Assembly: GCF_023028105.1 (NCBI RefSeq)
Contig: NZ_CP095491.1
Coordinates: 930,001 to 994,000 of the forward strand
Length of the DNA: 64,000 nt
Direction of reading: 5' to 3'
Source of the DNA: Halosolutus gelatinilyticus
Lineage (GTDB): Archaea; Halobacteriota; Halobacteria; Halobacteriales; Natrialbaceae
Shown: positions 52,356 through 62,108 of the stretch, piece by piece
Position numbering within the stretch: position 1 is the stretch's first letter
How the letters are laid out: every line of letters starts with the position of its first letter
The notes under the pieces: model-generated
What the model saw: the letters and a program-made list of their open reading frames with translations, nothing else
Told to the model about the DNA's origin: nothing
The model's database searches: none
Position numbers and translations under genes: made by a program

Positions 52356-52937
52356 ATGAGTTTGGATACAGTCGTAGAAGACATTCGAGACGAGGCCCAC
52401 GCGCGTGCGGAGGACATCCGCGCCGAGGGCGAAACGCGCGCCGAAGAGATCGTCTCGGCGGCCGAGGAGGACGCCGAGGAGATCGTCGCGGAGGCCGAGC
52501 AGGAGGCTGAACGCGAGATCGAGCAGCTGCGCGAACAGCGCCTCTCCAGCGCCAAGCTGGAGGCGAAACAGAAGCGCCTGGAGGCCCGCCGCGACGTCCT
52601 CGGCGATGTCCGCGAGCAGGTCGAGGACGAACTCGCGGCCCTCGGCGGAGATACCCGCGAGGACCTCACCCGCGACCTCCTCGACGCCGCGAGCGACGAG
52701 TTCGACGCCGGCGACGACGTCAGCGTCTACGGTCGCACCGGCGACGAGGAACTGCTCGAGTCGATCCTCGCCGACTACAACGGCTACGAGTACGCCGGCG
52801 AATACGACTGTCTCGGCGGCGTCGTCGTCGAGAGCGAGCAGTCCCGGGTCCGGGTCAATAACACGTTTGACTCCGTCCTCGAGGACGTGTGGGAAGACAA
52901 CCTCCGGGAGATCAGTAACCGACTCTTCGACCAATGA
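52356..52937 (+). CDS. atpE: A-type ATP synthase subunit E
   Basis: Protein of 193 aa. A charged N-terminal helix (RAEDIRAEGETRAEEIVSAA) pairs with subunit H. A globular C-terminal domain follows: YGRTGDEELLESILADYNGY, then DCLGGVVVESEQSRVRVNNT and FDSVLEDVWEDNLREISNRL, the diagnostic E-subunit end. It forms the peripheral stalk attached to the AB catalytic ring. The last codons overlap atpC by four bases (ATGA). Confidence 0.95.
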   Translation: MSLDTVVEDIRDEAHARAEDIRAEGETRAEEIVSAAEEDAEEIVAEAEQEAEREIEQLREQRLSSAKLEAKQKRLEARRDVLGDVREQVEDELAALGGDTREDLTRDLLDAASDEFDAGDDVSVYGRTGDEELLESILADYNGYEYAGEYDCLGGVVVESEQSRVRVNNTFDSVLEDVWEDNLREISNRLFDQ

Positions 52938-54031
52938 GTTACAGTGGCTCAAATCCGGAGGGCGGGTCACTCGGCGCCTCGAACCCCGAATACGTCAACG
53001 GTCGCGTCCGATCGCGCCGAGCCTCGTTGTTCGCCGACGAAGACTATCGGAAGCTAGTCCGGATGGGGCCGAGCGAGATCGCGCGGTTCATGGAGGAGAC
53101 GGAGTACGAGCGGGAGATCAACGCGCTCGGCGCGCGCTTTTCCGGCGTCGACCTGATCGAGCACGCGCTGAACCGAAACCTCGCGAAGCACTTCCAGGAC
53201 TTACTCGACTGGTCGGAAGGGCGGCTGTACGACCTCATCGCCCGCTACCTCCGGAAGTTCGACGTCTGGAACATCAAGACGGCCTTCCGCGGGATCTACA
53301 CCGACACCGATCCCGAGGACGTCCGAACCGACCTCATCCGCGCCGGCGAACTCGACGACCGGACGATCGATCGGCTGCTCGAAGCCGACACGATCGAGGA
53401 CGCGATCGACATGCTCGGCCGGACGATGTACTACGATCCGCTCACCGAGGCGTTCGAGGAGTTCGAGGAAACGGGTGCGCTCGTCCCGCTCGAGAACGCC
53501 CTCGACCGGGAGTTCTACGAACGGCTGCTCGCGGACGTCAGCAGCGGGCCGGCCGCGGAGCCCCAGGAGGGACCCGAAGCGCGCTTCATCGAGTTCCTGC
53601 AGGCGGAGATCGACTTCCGGAACGCCCGGAACGCACTGCGACTCGCGCGAAGCGGCGCCGACCTCGATCCGGCGGCCTACTACATCGAGGGTGGCGTCCT
53701 GTTCGACAGGCAGGATCTGAGCCGGCTCGTCAACAACTACGACGAGCTCGTCGACCACATCGCCGAGAGCAAGCGCTACGGCGACCGTCTCTCGGGCGCG
53801 CTGGATCGCCTCCGCGAAGCTGACAGCCTTATCCAGTTCGAGCACGCACTAGACGCCGCGTTGCTTCGGTACTCGGATCGGCTCGCGAACATCTACCCGG
53901 TCTCCGTCTCGGCCGTGCTCTCGTACATCCTCGCGAAGGAACGCGAGGTCGAGAACATCCGAGCGATCGCGCGCGGGCGGGAGGTCGGGCTCTCGGAGAG
54001 CGAAATCGAAGACGAACTGGTGATCCTATGA
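52934..54031 (+). CDS. atpC: A-type ATP synthase subunit C
   Basis: Protein of 365 aa, the V-type d/C subunit that sits between rotor ring K and central stalk. It is helical and of the AC39 family, with ARFSGVDLIEHALNRNLAKH, RYLRKFDVWNIKTAFRGIYT and the terminal YILAKEREVENIRAIARGRE. The end overlaps atpF by four bases (ATGA). Confidence 0.95.
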   Translation: MSYSGSNPEGGSLGASNPEYVNGRVRSRRASLFADEDYRKLVRMGPSEIARFMEETEYEREINALGARFSGVDLIEHALNRNLAKHFQDLLDWSEGRLYDLIARYLRKFDVWNIKTAFRGIYTDTDPEDVRTDLIRAGELDDRTIDRLLEADTIEDAIDMLGRTMYYDPLTEAFEEFEETGALVPLENALDREFYERLLADVSSGPAAEPQEGPEARFIEFLQAEIDFRNARNALRLARSGADLDPAAYYIEGGVLFDRQDLSRLVNNYDELVDHIAESKRYGDRLSGALDRLREADSLIQFEHALDAALLRYSDRLANIYPVSVSAVLSYILAKEREVENIRAIARGREVGLSESEIEDELVIL

Positions 54032-54357
54032 GCCAGGAAATCGCAGTCGTCGGCAGTCCGGAGTTCACGACCGGCTTCCGCCTCGCGGGCGTGCGCCGGT
54101 TCGAGAACGTCGGGGACGCCGACAAGGACGCGGAACTCGACGACGCCGTCACCGAGGTGCTCGATGACGAGGGCGTCGGCATCGTCATCATGCACGACGA
54201 TGACCTCGACTACCTGTCGCGGAACGTGCGCCAGACCGTCGAGACGAGCGTCGAGCCAGTCGTCGTCACCATCGGCAGCGGCACCGGTGGCGGCGGCCTG
54301 CGCGAGCAGATCAAACGTGCGATCGGTATCGACCTGATGGACGAGGAAAGCGAGTGA
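54028..54357 (+). CDS. atpF: A-type ATP synthase subunit F
   Basis: Protein of 109 aa. A Rossmann-like small domain ([20 protein letters not shown], then [20 protein letters not shown]) forms part of the central stalk and couples to the catalytic ring. The gap to atpA is four bases. Confidence 0.94.
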   Translation: MSQEIAVVGSPEFTTGFRLAGVRRFENVGDADKDAELDDAVTEVLDDEGVGIVIMHDDDLDYLSRNVRQTVETSVEPVVVTIGSGTGGGGLREQIKRAIGIDLMDEESE

Positions 54358-54361
54358 TACT

Positions 54362-56125
54362 ATGAGCCAGGCAGAAGAAACCGAAACCGTCGATCGAGAC
54401 GGTGTAATTCAGAGCGTGAGCGGTCCCGTCGTGACCGCCGCGGACCTCGACGCCCGGATGAACGACGTCGTCTACGTCGGCGACGAAGGGCTGATGGGCG
54501 AGGTCATCGAGATCGAAGGGAACCTGACCACGATTCAGGTGTACGAAGAGACCTCCGGAGTCGGCCCGGGCGAGCCCGTCGAGAACACGGGCGAACCCCT
54601 CTCCGTCGACCTCGGCCCCGGGATGCTGAACTCCATCTACGACGGCGTGCAGCGCCCGCTGGACGAGCTCGAGGAGAAGATGGGGTCCGCGTTCTTAGAC
54701 CGCGGGGTCGACGCGCCGGGCATCGACCTCGAGAAGGAGTGGGAGTTCACCCCGACCGCGTCTGAGGGCGACGCCGTCGAACCCGGCGACGTCATCGGCG
54801 AGGTCCCAGAGACCGAGAGCATCACCCACAAGGTGATGGTGCCGCCGGACTACGAGGGCGGCGAGATCACGTCGATCGAGGAAGGCGAGTTCACGGTCGA
54901 GGAGGTCGTCACCGAACTCGACTCCGGCGAGGAGATCACGATGTACCAGGAATGGCCCGTTCGCCAGGCCCGTCCCGCGGCCGAGAAGGAGACGCCAACG
55001 ATCCCCCTGGTGTCGGGCCAGCGGATCCTCGACGGCCTCTTCCCGATCGCCAAGGGCGGTACCGCGGCGATCCCCGGCCCGTTCGGCTCGGGGAAGACGG
55101 TCACCCAGCACCAGCTCGCGAAGTGGGCCGACGCGGACATCGTCGTCTACGTCGGCTGCGGCGAGCGCGGCAACGAGATGACCGAGGTCATCGAGGACTT
55201 CCCGGAACTGGAAGACCCCAAGACCGGGAAGCCGCTCATGTCCCGGACGTGCCTCATCGCGAACACGTCCAACATGCCCGTCGCCGCCCGCGAGTCCTGC
55301 ATTTACACGGGCATCACGATCGCGGAGTACTACCGCGACATGGGTTACGACGTCGCACTGATGGCCGACTCCACCTCACGGTGGGCGGAGGCCATGCGCG
55401 AGATCTCGAGCCGCCTCGAGGAGATGCCCGGCGAAGAAGGGTATCCCGCGTATCTGGCGGCCGCGCTCTCCGAATTCTACGAGCGCGCCGGTCTGTTCCA
55501 GCTGATCAACGGCGACCAGGGATCGATCTCGGTCATCGGCGCGGTCTCGCCGCCGGGCGGCGACTTCTCCGAGCCGGTCACCCAGAACACGCTGCGCATC
55601 GTCAAGACGTTCTGGGCGCTGGACGCCGACCTCGCCGAGCGTCGGCACTTCCCGTCGATTAACTGGAACGAGTCGTACTCGCTGTACCGCCAGCAGCTCG
55701 ACCCGTGGTTCCGCGAGAACGTCGCGGAAGACTGGCCCGAGGTTCGCCAGTGGGCGGTCGACGTGTTAGACGAGGAGGACGAACTCCAGGAGATCGTTCA
55801 GCTCGTCGGCAAGGACGCGCTGCCGGAGGACCAGCAGCTCACGCTCGAAGTCGCGCGCTACCTGCGCGAGGCGTGGCTCCAGCAGAACGCGTTCCACGAC
55901 GTCGACACCTACTGCGAACCCGAGAAGACCTACCGGATGCTCGGCGCGATCCGGACGTTCAACGACGAGGCGTTCGAGGCGCTCGAGGCCGGCGTCCCGG
56001 TCGAGGAGATCGCGGACGTCGACGCCGCGCCGCGGCTCAACCGGATGGGTACCGCCGAGGACTACCACGAGTTCATCGACGAACTCGAATCGGACCTCAA
56101 AGACCAGATCAGAGCGCTGTACTAA
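54362..56125 (+). CDS. atpA: A-type ATP synthase catalytic subunit A
   Basis: Protein of 587 aa. Walker A is [14 protein letters not shown] (about residues 237-250). It has the non-homologous insertion typical of V/A-type A subunits (about residues 115-200) and the [18 protein letters not shown] region. The ATP synthesis/hydrolysis site is at the interface with B. No intein: the length is normal, although some archaea carry inteins at the P-loop. Confidence 0.97.
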   Translation: MSQAEETETVDRDGVIQSVSGPVVTAADLDARMNDVVYVGDEGLMGEVIEIEGNLTTIQVYEETSGVGPGEPVENTGEPLSVDLGPGMLNSIYDGVQRPLDELEEKMGSAFLDRGVDAPGIDLEKEWEFTPTASEGDAVEPGDVIGEVPETESITHKVMVPPDYEGGEITSIEEGEFTVEEVVTELDSGEEITMYQEWPVRQARPAAEKETPTIPLVSGQRILDGLFPIAKGGTAAIPGPFGSGKTVTQHQLAKWADADIVVYVGCGERGNEMTEVIEDFPELEDPKTGKPLMSRTCLIANTSNMPVAARESCIYTGITIAEYYRDMGYDVALMADSTSRWAEAMREISSRLEEMPGEEGYPAYLAAALSEFYERAGLFQLINGDQGSISVIGAVSPPGGDFSEPVTQNTLRIVKTFWALDADLAERRHFPSINWNESYSLYRQQLDPWFRENVAEDWPEVRQWAVDVLDEEDELQEIVQLVGKDALPEDQQLTLEVARYLREAWLQQNAFHDVDTYCEPEKTYRMLGAIRTFNDEAFEALEAGVPVEEIADVDAAPRLNRMGTAEDYHEFIDELESDLKDQIRALY

Positions 56126-56127
56126 CA

Positions 56128-57540
56128 ATGAAAGAGTACCAGACAATCACGGAAGTCAGCGGTCCGCTGGTGTTCGCCGAGGTCGACGAACCCGTTGGCT
56201 ACGACGAGATCGTCGAGATCGAAACGCCGGACGGCAGAACCCTGCGCGGACAGGTGCTTGAATCGAGCGAAGGGCTCGTCTCGATCCAGGTCTTCGAAGG
56301 GACCGGCGGCATCGACCGCAACGCGTCCGTTCGCTTCCTGGGCGAGACGATGAAGATGCCCGTCACCGAGGATCTGCTCGGACGGGTCCTCGACGGTTCC
56401 GGGAACCCGATCGACGGCGGCCCGGAGATCGTTCCCGAGGATCGCATCGACATCGTCGGCGAGGCGATCAACCCCTACTCCCGGGAGTACCCCGAAGAGT
56501 TCATCCAGACCGGCGTGTCGGCGATCGACGGCATGAACACGCTGGTTCGCGGCCAGAAGCTGCCGATCTTCTCTGGATCGGGACTTCCACACAACGAACT
56601 GGCGCTGCAGATCGCCCGCCAGGCGACAGTGCCGGAAGAGGAGGAAGGCAACGACGAGGAGGGCTCGGAGTTCGCGGTCATCTTCGGCGCGATGGGGATC
56701 ACCCAGGAGGAGGCCAACGAGTTCATGCAGGACTTCGAGCGCACGGGCGCGCTCGAGCGCTCCGTCGTCTTCATGAACCTCGCGGACGACCCCGCCGTCG
56801 AGCGGACGGTCACACCGCGACTCGCGCTCACCACGGCCGAGTACCTCGCCTTCGAGAAGGACTACCACGTCCTCGTCATCCTTACGGACATCACGAACTA
56901 CTGTGAAGCGCTGCGCGAGATCGGTGCGGCGCGCGAGGAGGTGCCGGGTCGCCGCGGCTACCCCGGGTACATGTACACCGACTTGGCCCAGCTCTACGAG
57001 CGCGCGGGCCGGATCGACGGCCGCGAGGGATCGGTCACCCAGATTCCGATCCTCTCGATGCCCGGCGACGACGACACGCACCCGATCCCCGACCTGACCG
57101 GCTACATCACGGAGGGGCAGATCGTGATGGACCGCTCGCTCAACTCGCAGGGCTTCGAGCCGCCGATCAACGTCTCGCCCAGCCTCTCGCGGCTGATGGA
57201 CGACGGGATCGGCGAGGGTCTGACCCGCGGCGACCACGGCGACGTCGCCGACCAGCTGTTCGCCGCGTACGCGGAGGGGAAAGACCTCCGCGACCTCGTG
57301 AACATCGTCGGCCGCGAGGCGCTCTCCGAGCGCGACAACAAGTACCTGGACTTCGCCGACCGCTTCGAGAGCGAGTTCGTCGACCAGGGCTTCGACACGA
57401 ACCGCACGATCGAGGAAACCCTCGAAATCGGCTGGGACCTCCTTTCGATGCTGCCCGAAGAGGAACTCAACCGCATCGGCGAGGACCTGATCGCCGAACA
57501 CTACCGCGAAGAGGAAGTCGAAGCCGTCCAGGCCGACTGA
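56128..57540 (+). CDS. atpB: A-type ATP synthase regulatory subunit B
   Basis: Protein of 470 aa starting [20 protein letters not shown]. It alternates with A in the hexameric ring. The P-loop position is degenerate ([20 protein letters not shown], about residues 148-167), as in all B subunits. Conserved [20 protein letters not shown] and the terminal [17 protein letters not shown] are present. Two bases separate it from the atpA stop. Confidence 0.97.
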   Translation: MKEYQTITEVSGPLVFAEVDEPVGYDEIVEIETPDGRTLRGQVLESSEGLVSIQVFEGTGGIDRNASVRFLGETMKMPVTEDLLGRVLDGSGNPIDGGPEIVPEDRIDIVGEAINPYSREYPEEFIQTGVSAIDGMNTLVRGQKLPIFSGSGLPHNELALQIARQATVPEEEEGNDEEGSEFAVIFGAMGITQEEANEFMQDFERTGALERSVVFMNLADDPAVERTVTPRLALTTAEYLAFEKDYHVLVILTDITNYCEALREIGAAREEVPGRRGYPGYMYTDLAQLYERAGRIDGREGSVTQIPILSMPGDDDTHPIPDLTGYITEGQIVMDRSLNSQGFEPPINVSPSLSRLMDDGIGEGLTRGDHGDVADQLFAAYAEGKDLRDLVNIVGREALSERDNKYLDFADRFESEFVDQGFDTNRTIEETLEIGWDLLSMLPEEELNRIGEDLIAEHYREEEVEAVQAD

Positions 57541-57672
57541 TCGGGGTCGCTCCTTCGGATTTTCCGCTTTCGGTATAACGCCCAATTCGTCCGAAAAGCG
57601 GCATGTATCCAGCACTCTGTGCCCGGTACACGCACAACCTGGTTTTCGCCGCCGAATCGGATTGGACACAGC

Positions 57673-57679
57673 TATATTC
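57673..57679 (+). promoter_or_regulatory. TATA box of the interrupted acetyltransferase
   Basis: TATATTC, 22-28 bp upstream of the GTG at 57701; supports leaderless initiation at the GTG. Confidence 0.5.
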
Positions 57680-57700
57680 TGACCGTCCGCCGACAGATTC

Positions 57701-58300
57701 GTGGCCGAACGCTTTCCCGAAACCCTCGTGACCGATCGACTCCTGCTCGAACGGGTCTGTCGCGAGCGCGTCGATCTCGACGGACTCTACCGCATTCGAT
57801 CGGGCGACGAGATGGAGACGATCGCCGAGCACCTTCCGTGGGGACCCCACGAGACGCCGAAGGAGACCGCCGATCTGCTCGATCGAGCCGAACGGGAGTG
57901 GGAGGAGGGCGCCGCTGCACGCTATCTCATCCGGCCGCGGAACCCCGAGTTGGGAGCCGGAGAACTCGCCGGCTACACGAAACTCGAGGTCGACCGGGAA
58001 CGGCGGACCGGATCGCTCGGCATCTGGTTGCGCCTGAAATTCTGGGGCCGGGGCTACTCGGGCGAGCGGGCGCGCTGGTCAAACTCGCGTTCGATCGGCT
58101 GGCCCTCGAACTCGTCGAGATCGCCCACCGGGACGACAACGAGAACTCCCGACGAGCGGTCGAACGGTACGTCGACGAGTACGGCGGGCGGTACGACGGT
58201 CGCTTTCGGAACTTGTCGGCGACGGACGACAACGTGGTCGGCGAACACCGGTACACGATCACGGCCGAGGAGTACGAGACGCCGTCGACGTCGACGGCTA
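57701..58300 (+). pseudogene. GNAT-family acetyltransferase, frameshifted (RimJ/RimL-type)
   Basis: From the GTG at 57701 the frame encodes AERFPETLVTDRLLLERVCR ... GSLGIWLRLKFWGRGYSGER, the N-terminal two thirds of a ribosomal-protein-type GNAT with the start of its acetyl-CoA loop. At about 58069-58073 the homologous continuation moves to another frame (ALVKLAFDRLALELVEIAHR, ERYVDEYGGRYDGRFRNL, HRYTITAEEYET). The break lies in a GGGC-rich run and fits loss of 4 bases (or 1). No stop follows in the second frame near the expected C-terminus. Either a decayed gene or a sequencing error. Confidence 0.75.
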
Positions 58301-58627
58301 ACGACGATCGCGATCGCCCCACTCGTCGTCCCGTCGATCGCGTTCTTCGCTCCGGTCTCCCCACTCCCTTCGTCGATCCCATCCGGTTTCCGGCGGCCGA
58401 TCGTCGCCTCTCGTTCGCTCGGAGCGGTCGTCGCGACCGGTTTCGTCGAGGGTCGAACCGCCGGGCCGACGCGAGGCGCTCCGGCCGCCGCGTTCCGTCG
58501 CGATCCGCTCGGCCTCCGATCGATCGACGACGGTCGGGTCCGACGTTTCGTTCTCGATCGCCAGCCACAACACGAGCGGGATCCCGACGGCGAACAGGAG
58601 GAACAGGAAGACGAGTGCTTCGGCCAT
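58298..58627 (-). CDS. small membrane protein with basic/acidic tail
   Basis: Protein of 109 aa from the ATG ending at 58627: MAEALVFLFLLFAVGIPLVL, then WLAIENETSDPTVVDRSEAE. One N-terminal helix precedes a conserved ETSDPTVVDR motif and a low-complexity Arg/Asp/Gly tail. The helix plus motif matches a small haloarchaeal family as I recall it. Convergent with the acetyltransferase remnant; function unknown. Confidence 0.65.
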   Translation of the reverse strand: MAEALVFLFLLFAVGIPLVLWLAIENETSDPTVVDRSEAERIATERGGRSASRRPGGSTLDETGRDDRSERTRGDDRPPETGWDRRREWGDRSEERDRRDDEWGDRDRR

Positions 58628-58689
58628 CAGTGGGCGATACATCGGTCCGAGTGCACAAAGAATTTATCGCGTGACACGAAGGGAGAGAT

Positions 58690-58893
58690 ATGAAAGACGA
58701 CGATCGCGGCTGCCCGAAGTGCGACCACACCGAAACCGAGATCGATGAGATTTCGACGACCGGAACGGGGCTGTCGAAGCTGTTCGACATCCAGAACCGT
58801 CGGTTCATGGTGATCAGTTGCACGAACTGCGGCTACTCCGAACTCTACCGCGGGCAGTCGAAGGGGGACATGGTCGATCTCTTCTTTGGTTGA
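58690..58893 (+). CDS. zinc-ribbon protein (COG3478-like)
   Basis: Protein of 67 aa: MKDDDRGCPKCDHTETEIDE, STTGTGLSKLFDIQNRRFMV, ISCTNCGYSELYRGQ. Two C-x2-C pairs (CPKC and CTNC) make a zinc ribbon of the COG3478 type, described as predicted nucleic-acid-binding. A TTTATC element lies 22-27 bp upstream of the start. Confidence 0.82.
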   Translation: MKDDDRGCPKCDHTETEIDEISTTGTGLSKLFDIQNRRFMVISCTNCGYSELYRGQSKGDMVDLFFG

Positions 58894-58977
58894 ATCGGCA
58901 CACAGCGCCGTTCGCGCCCCGGACGGCCGGCAAAACTGTAAACAGTTATCCGGCTGGGAGCGCAAGCGTCCCACAAG

Positions 58978-59730
58978 ATGGCCAAGGACGTCAAACCCAC
59001 CCGCAAGAATTTGATGGAGATCGAGGATCGCATCGAACTCTCCGAGCGCGGGCACGGGACCTTAGAGAAGAAGCGGGACGGGCTGATCATGGAGTTCATG
59101 GACATCCTGGACAAGGCCCAGGACGTCCGCGGAGACCTCGCCGACGACTACGAGGAGGCCCAGAAGAAGATCAATATGGCCCGGGCCATGGAGGGCGACG
59201 TCGCGGTTCGCGGGGCCGCGGCGGCGCTGCAAGAACACCCCGAGATCACCACCGAGTCGAAGAACATCATGGGCGTCGTCGTCCCGCAGATCGAGTCCTC
59301 GCGCGTCTCCAAGAGCTTAGACCAGCGCGGCTACGGGATCATGGGCACCTCCGCGCGAATCGACGAAGCCGCGGAAGCGTACGAAGACCTCCTCGAAAGC
59401 ATCATCCTCGCCGCCGAAGTCGAGACGGCGATGAAAAAAATGCTCCGCGAGATCGAGACCACCAAGCGCCGCGTTAACGCCCTGGAGTTCAAACTGCTGC
59501 CCGACCTCTACGAGAGCCAGGAGTACATCGAGCAGAAACTCGAAGAACAGGAGCGCGAGGAGACGTTCCGGCTGAAGAAGATCAAGGACAAGAAAGAACA
59601 GGAGGAGAAGGAAGAACGCCTCGAGCGGGAAGCGGAGGCGGAAGCCGACGAGGCGGACGCCGAGAACGAGACCCCGGACGAAGGGGGGATGGAGCAGTCG
59701 ACAGCGGGTGGCGTTCCGGGCGGCGACTGA
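58978..59730 (+). CDS. atpD: A-type ATP synthase subunit D (central stalk)
   Basis: Protein of 250 aa. The long rotor coiled coil shows the family start [20 protein letters not shown] and the second coil [20 protein letters not shown]. An acidic extension follows (about residues 200-250) that is longer than in most homologues. It transmits rotation between ring K and the AB hexamer. Subunit D is separated from atpB by three unrelated genes and about 1.4 kb, so it has its own promoter or is read from a different transcript. Confidence 0.94.
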   Translation: MAKDVKPTRKNLMEIEDRIELSERGHGTLEKKRDGLIMEFMDILDKAQDVRGDLADDYEEAQKKINMARAMEGDVAVRGAAAALQEHPEITTESKNIMGVVVPQIESSRVSKSLDQRGYGIMGTSARIDEAAEAYEDLLESIILAAEVETAMKKMLREIETTKRRVNALEFKLLPDLYESQEYIEQKLEEQEREETFRLKKIKDKKEQEEKEERLEREAEAEADEADAENETPDEGGMEQSTAGGVPGGD

Positions 59731-59753
59731 CGACGATCGCATTCCGATAGCCG

Positions 59754-60167
59754 ATGGCCTGTTCCGAGTGCGGCGCCGACTCACCGATCGTAACTGCTGT
59801 CCCCGACGAGTACCGCGAGTATGCGCCAGACCGCGCCGATAGGGTCGCGATTTGTCCGCGCTGTCTCACCGTCGATCGCGCCAGGGGCGGCGGACGCGAC
59901 CTCGACGCCCCCGACGAACCCGACTTTTCGCGCATCAGCGACGCCTTCCCAACTCGGACGGGGCAGGCGATTCCGCTCGCGCTCGCGATCCACCTGTGTT
60001 CGTCGCTCGCCACGAACCGGACCGCGATCGAGTCGCTGCTCGAGGCAGTCGAACGCGAGGGCGTCGATCCGCTGCTGGCGATCGATCGCCTCCGTGCGGA
60101 TCCAACCGTCGATCCGGCGATGGACCTCGATCGGCGCCAGCACCAGCTCGAACAACTGCTGTACTGA
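59754..60167 (+). CDS. conserved haloarchaeal zinc-ribbon protein (DUF6276-like)
   Basis: Protein of 137 aa: an N-terminal CSECG knuckle, then VAICPRCLTVDRARGGGRDL (second C-x2-C). A helical part follows with PLALAIHLCSSLATNRTAIE, SLLEAVEREGVDPLLAIDRL and the terminal DLDRRQHQLEQLLY. It fits DUF6276 as I recall it. Located 23 bp after atpD in the same direction. Confidence 0.78.
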   Translation: MACSECGADSPIVTAVPDEYREYAPDRADRVAICPRCLTVDRARGGGRDLDAPDEPDFSRISDAFPTRTGQAIPLALAIHLCSSLATNRTAIESLLEAVEREGVDPLLAIDRLRADPTVDPAMDLDRRQHQLEQLLY

Positions 60168-60220
60168 GCCGGCCGATCCGATCTCCTGTCTGTCGCGATC
60201 GCCGACCGCGATCACCGAAC

Positions 60221-60439
60221 TCAGAGCCGATACGACATCCGCTCAACGGCGAGCACTAATCGGTAGAAGAGATACACGACGAACAGCGAGAGCATGATCG
60301 AGAACACCGTGACGACCGCCCACACCCACAGGAGAATTCGCGCCAGTAGGACGGAGTAGGCGAAACTCGCGAGCAGGACGACGAGGAGGGCGATCACATG
60401 GTGGGTGGAGAAACGGTCGCTGATCTGGCTGGTCGACAT
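60221..60439 (-). CDS. small two-helix membrane protein, paralog of the one at 24560-24769
   Basis: Protein of 72 aa: MSTSQISDRFSTHHVIALLV, two helices (VIALLVVLLASFAYSVLLAR and VWAVVTVFSIMLSLFVVYLF), and the terminal YRLVLAVERMSYRL. The end matches that of the 69-aa protein at 24560-24769. Function unknown. Confidence 0.72.
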   Translation of the reverse strand: MSTSQISDRFSTHHVIALLVVLLASFAYSVLLARILLWVWAVVTVFSIMLSLFVVYLFYRLVLAVERMSYRL

Positions 60440-60512
60440 ACGACAACCACCACTTTCCTGAAATAAATCAGTTCCGAGACTCGATCCGCTCGAACGCCGA
60501 GATCCGACCTCG

Positions 60513-60905
60513 CTACTTTCCGGTCGGCGTCACGTTGTCGTTGATCGCCTGTTTCACCTGAAACGCGGCGCTCGCGGCCAGTCCGCGGGCGACTTCGTCT
60601 CGCTCGTCCGCGGAGATGACCTCCTCCGGCGCGTCTTCGAGTTCGGGCGTAAACCCGGCGCTGACGGGGTGGCCGATCGGCGGACGGACGGCGACGGTGA
60701 CCTCGGGGCCTGAGATGCCGCGGGAGACGTCCGCGTCGACGACGTACTCGTCCGGGAGAAACTCGCGGGTGCGGGCGGCGATCCGCGAGACGTCGCGGTT
60801 GAGCACCCGTTTCTGGGCGCTCGAGATATTCGGAATGTCCGCCGTGGCACGCTGCCCAGCGCCCGTCTCTCCCGGCAACCCTGCGTACGGCGTATTTCCG
60901 TTCAT
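60513..60905 (-). CDS. conserved haloarchaeal protein (DUF5811-like)
   Basis: Protein of 130 aa: MNGNTPYAGLPGETGAGQRA, SSAQKRVLNRDVSRIAARTR, EFLPDEYVVDADVSRGISGP, EVTVAVRPPIGHPVSAGFTP. Helical N-terminal half then beta strands, soluble and acidic. I believe it is DUF5811; function unknown. Confidence 0.78.
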   Translation of the reverse strand: MNGNTPYAGLPGETGAGQRATADIPNISSAQKRVLNRDVSRIAARTREFLPDEYVVDADVSRGISGPEVTVAVRPPIGHPVSAGFTPELEDAPEEVISADERDEVARGLAASAAFQVKQAINDNVTPTGK

Positions 60906-61083
60906 GAGAAGTGTGTGCCGCTACCAAAGCGCCCGCGGATCAAAAGGGTTCGGTTCAGAAGAATCGCACAATCTCCGAGTCGATCGTGGGAGGAACGGGT
61001 CGGGAACGCGCCGAACGCTCGCATCTCCGACCGGGAAGACCGGGCCAATCGGCATATCGGCGTGCAATCGACCGGCGGCGACG

Positions 61084-61563
61084 CTAGAGCAGCGGTTCGC
61101 TCTCGCCGTACACCGCGAGGACGAGCGCCGTCGTGTGCGTCCCGGACTCGGCTTGCGCGCTCTCGGCGACGACGTTCGGCTCGTCGAACCGCCAGTCCCT
61201 GAGGTCCTGTCCCGCGTCCAGTCCCTCGCGAACGCGGCGTTCGACGTCCGTGCCGTCCACCTCGCCGGACGTCTCGTAGAACAGTCCGGGACCGCCGTCG
61301 ATCGACTGCGACCAGGCCAGCGCCGCGCTGACGCGGCCGGGTTCGGCGGTCGTGGCGCGGGCCTCGACGACCGTCAGGCGCTCGCCGGCGGGCCCGAGGT
61401 CGGGCGCGGTGCCAACGGCTTCGACGTTCACGTCGGCGGGGATCACGGAAGAGACGGAGACGAGGTTGTAGTTCTCGACGCCGGCTTCGGCGAGGGCCGC
61501 GTCGTAGGAGGCCATCGCCGTGGGCGCTGACGCGGACCCCCAGACGACTCGAATCGTGCTCAT
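61084..61563 (-). CDS. pdaD: pyruvoyl-dependent arginine decarboxylase
   Basis: Protein of 159 aa. The precursor self-cleaves at a Ser-Ser pair within NYNLVSVSSVIPADVNVEAV (about residues 32-51), converting the second serine into the catalytic pyruvoyl group and giving beta and alpha chains. Other family marks: VVEARATTAEPGRVSAALAW and the C-terminal HTTALVLAVYGESEPLL. It makes agmatine from arginine, the precursor for agmatidine at the tRNA-Ile2 anticodon and possibly polyamines in archaea. Confidence 0.93.
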   Translation of the reverse strand: MSTIRVVWGSASAPTAMASYDAALAEAGVENYNLVSVSSVIPADVNVEAVGTAPDLGPAGERLTVVEARATTAEPGRVSAALAWSQSIDGGPGLFYETSGEVDGTDVERRVREGLDAGQDLRDWRFDEPNVVAESAQAESGTHTTALVLAVYGESEPLL

Positions 61564-61764
61564 ACTCGCCTTCGGGGACGGAGGGCGTAAGGGGTTGCGA
61601 TTTTACCGGTCGTCTTCGGACGGTGGGGCCGATCCGTACGATCGACGTGCGCCGAAAACATCGGCTGGACGAGATCGATGTTCACGCGATGACCATCGAT
61701 ACCGAGTCGGGCGGTCGATCGCGGTCATTCGTCTGCAACCGATCGCGAATCAGCGCGACACGCA

Positions 61765-61980
61765 CTATCGGCGGGCGAGCACGACGATACCTGCAGCCAC
61801 GAACCCGGATATCCCGGCGACGAGACCGTACTTCGCCGCCGCCGAGAAGGGCTCGTCACCGATTACCGCCGAGCTACACGCCCAGCTCATCCCAACGGCG
61901 GCCGCGACTGCGAGAACGTGCGCGAACGGGCGATCGTCGAACCAGTCCTCGATTCGTCGGTACGCGAAGGCGAGAGGCAT
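61765..61980 (-). CDS. small two-helix membrane protein
   Basis: Protein of 71 aa from the ATG ending at 61980 (MPLAFAYRRIEDWFDDRPFA); in-frame ATGs 15 and 27 bases upstream are possible. Two helices (HVLAVAAAVGMSWACSSAVI and KYGLVAGISGFVAAGIVVLA) and a short basic end. No family recognised. Confidence 0.6.
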   Translation of the reverse strand: MPLAFAYRRIEDWFDDRPFAHVLAVAAAVGMSWACSSAVIGDEPFSAAAKYGLVAGISGFVAAGIVVLARR

Positions 61981-62108
61981 ACTCGATGGTATCATTCGAC
62001 TCTGCAATGGGTTAATTATTCCGCCGTGGAGCGGATCGTGAGCGCGGTTCCGGTCGTCCCGGTCTCTGACGACGAACCGGCGATCGACAACCGAAAACGG
62101 AAACTGGC

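Noticed and set aside
54362-56125. Intein in atpA
   Set aside because: Length and the uninterrupted P-loop region are normal for an intein-free A subunit.
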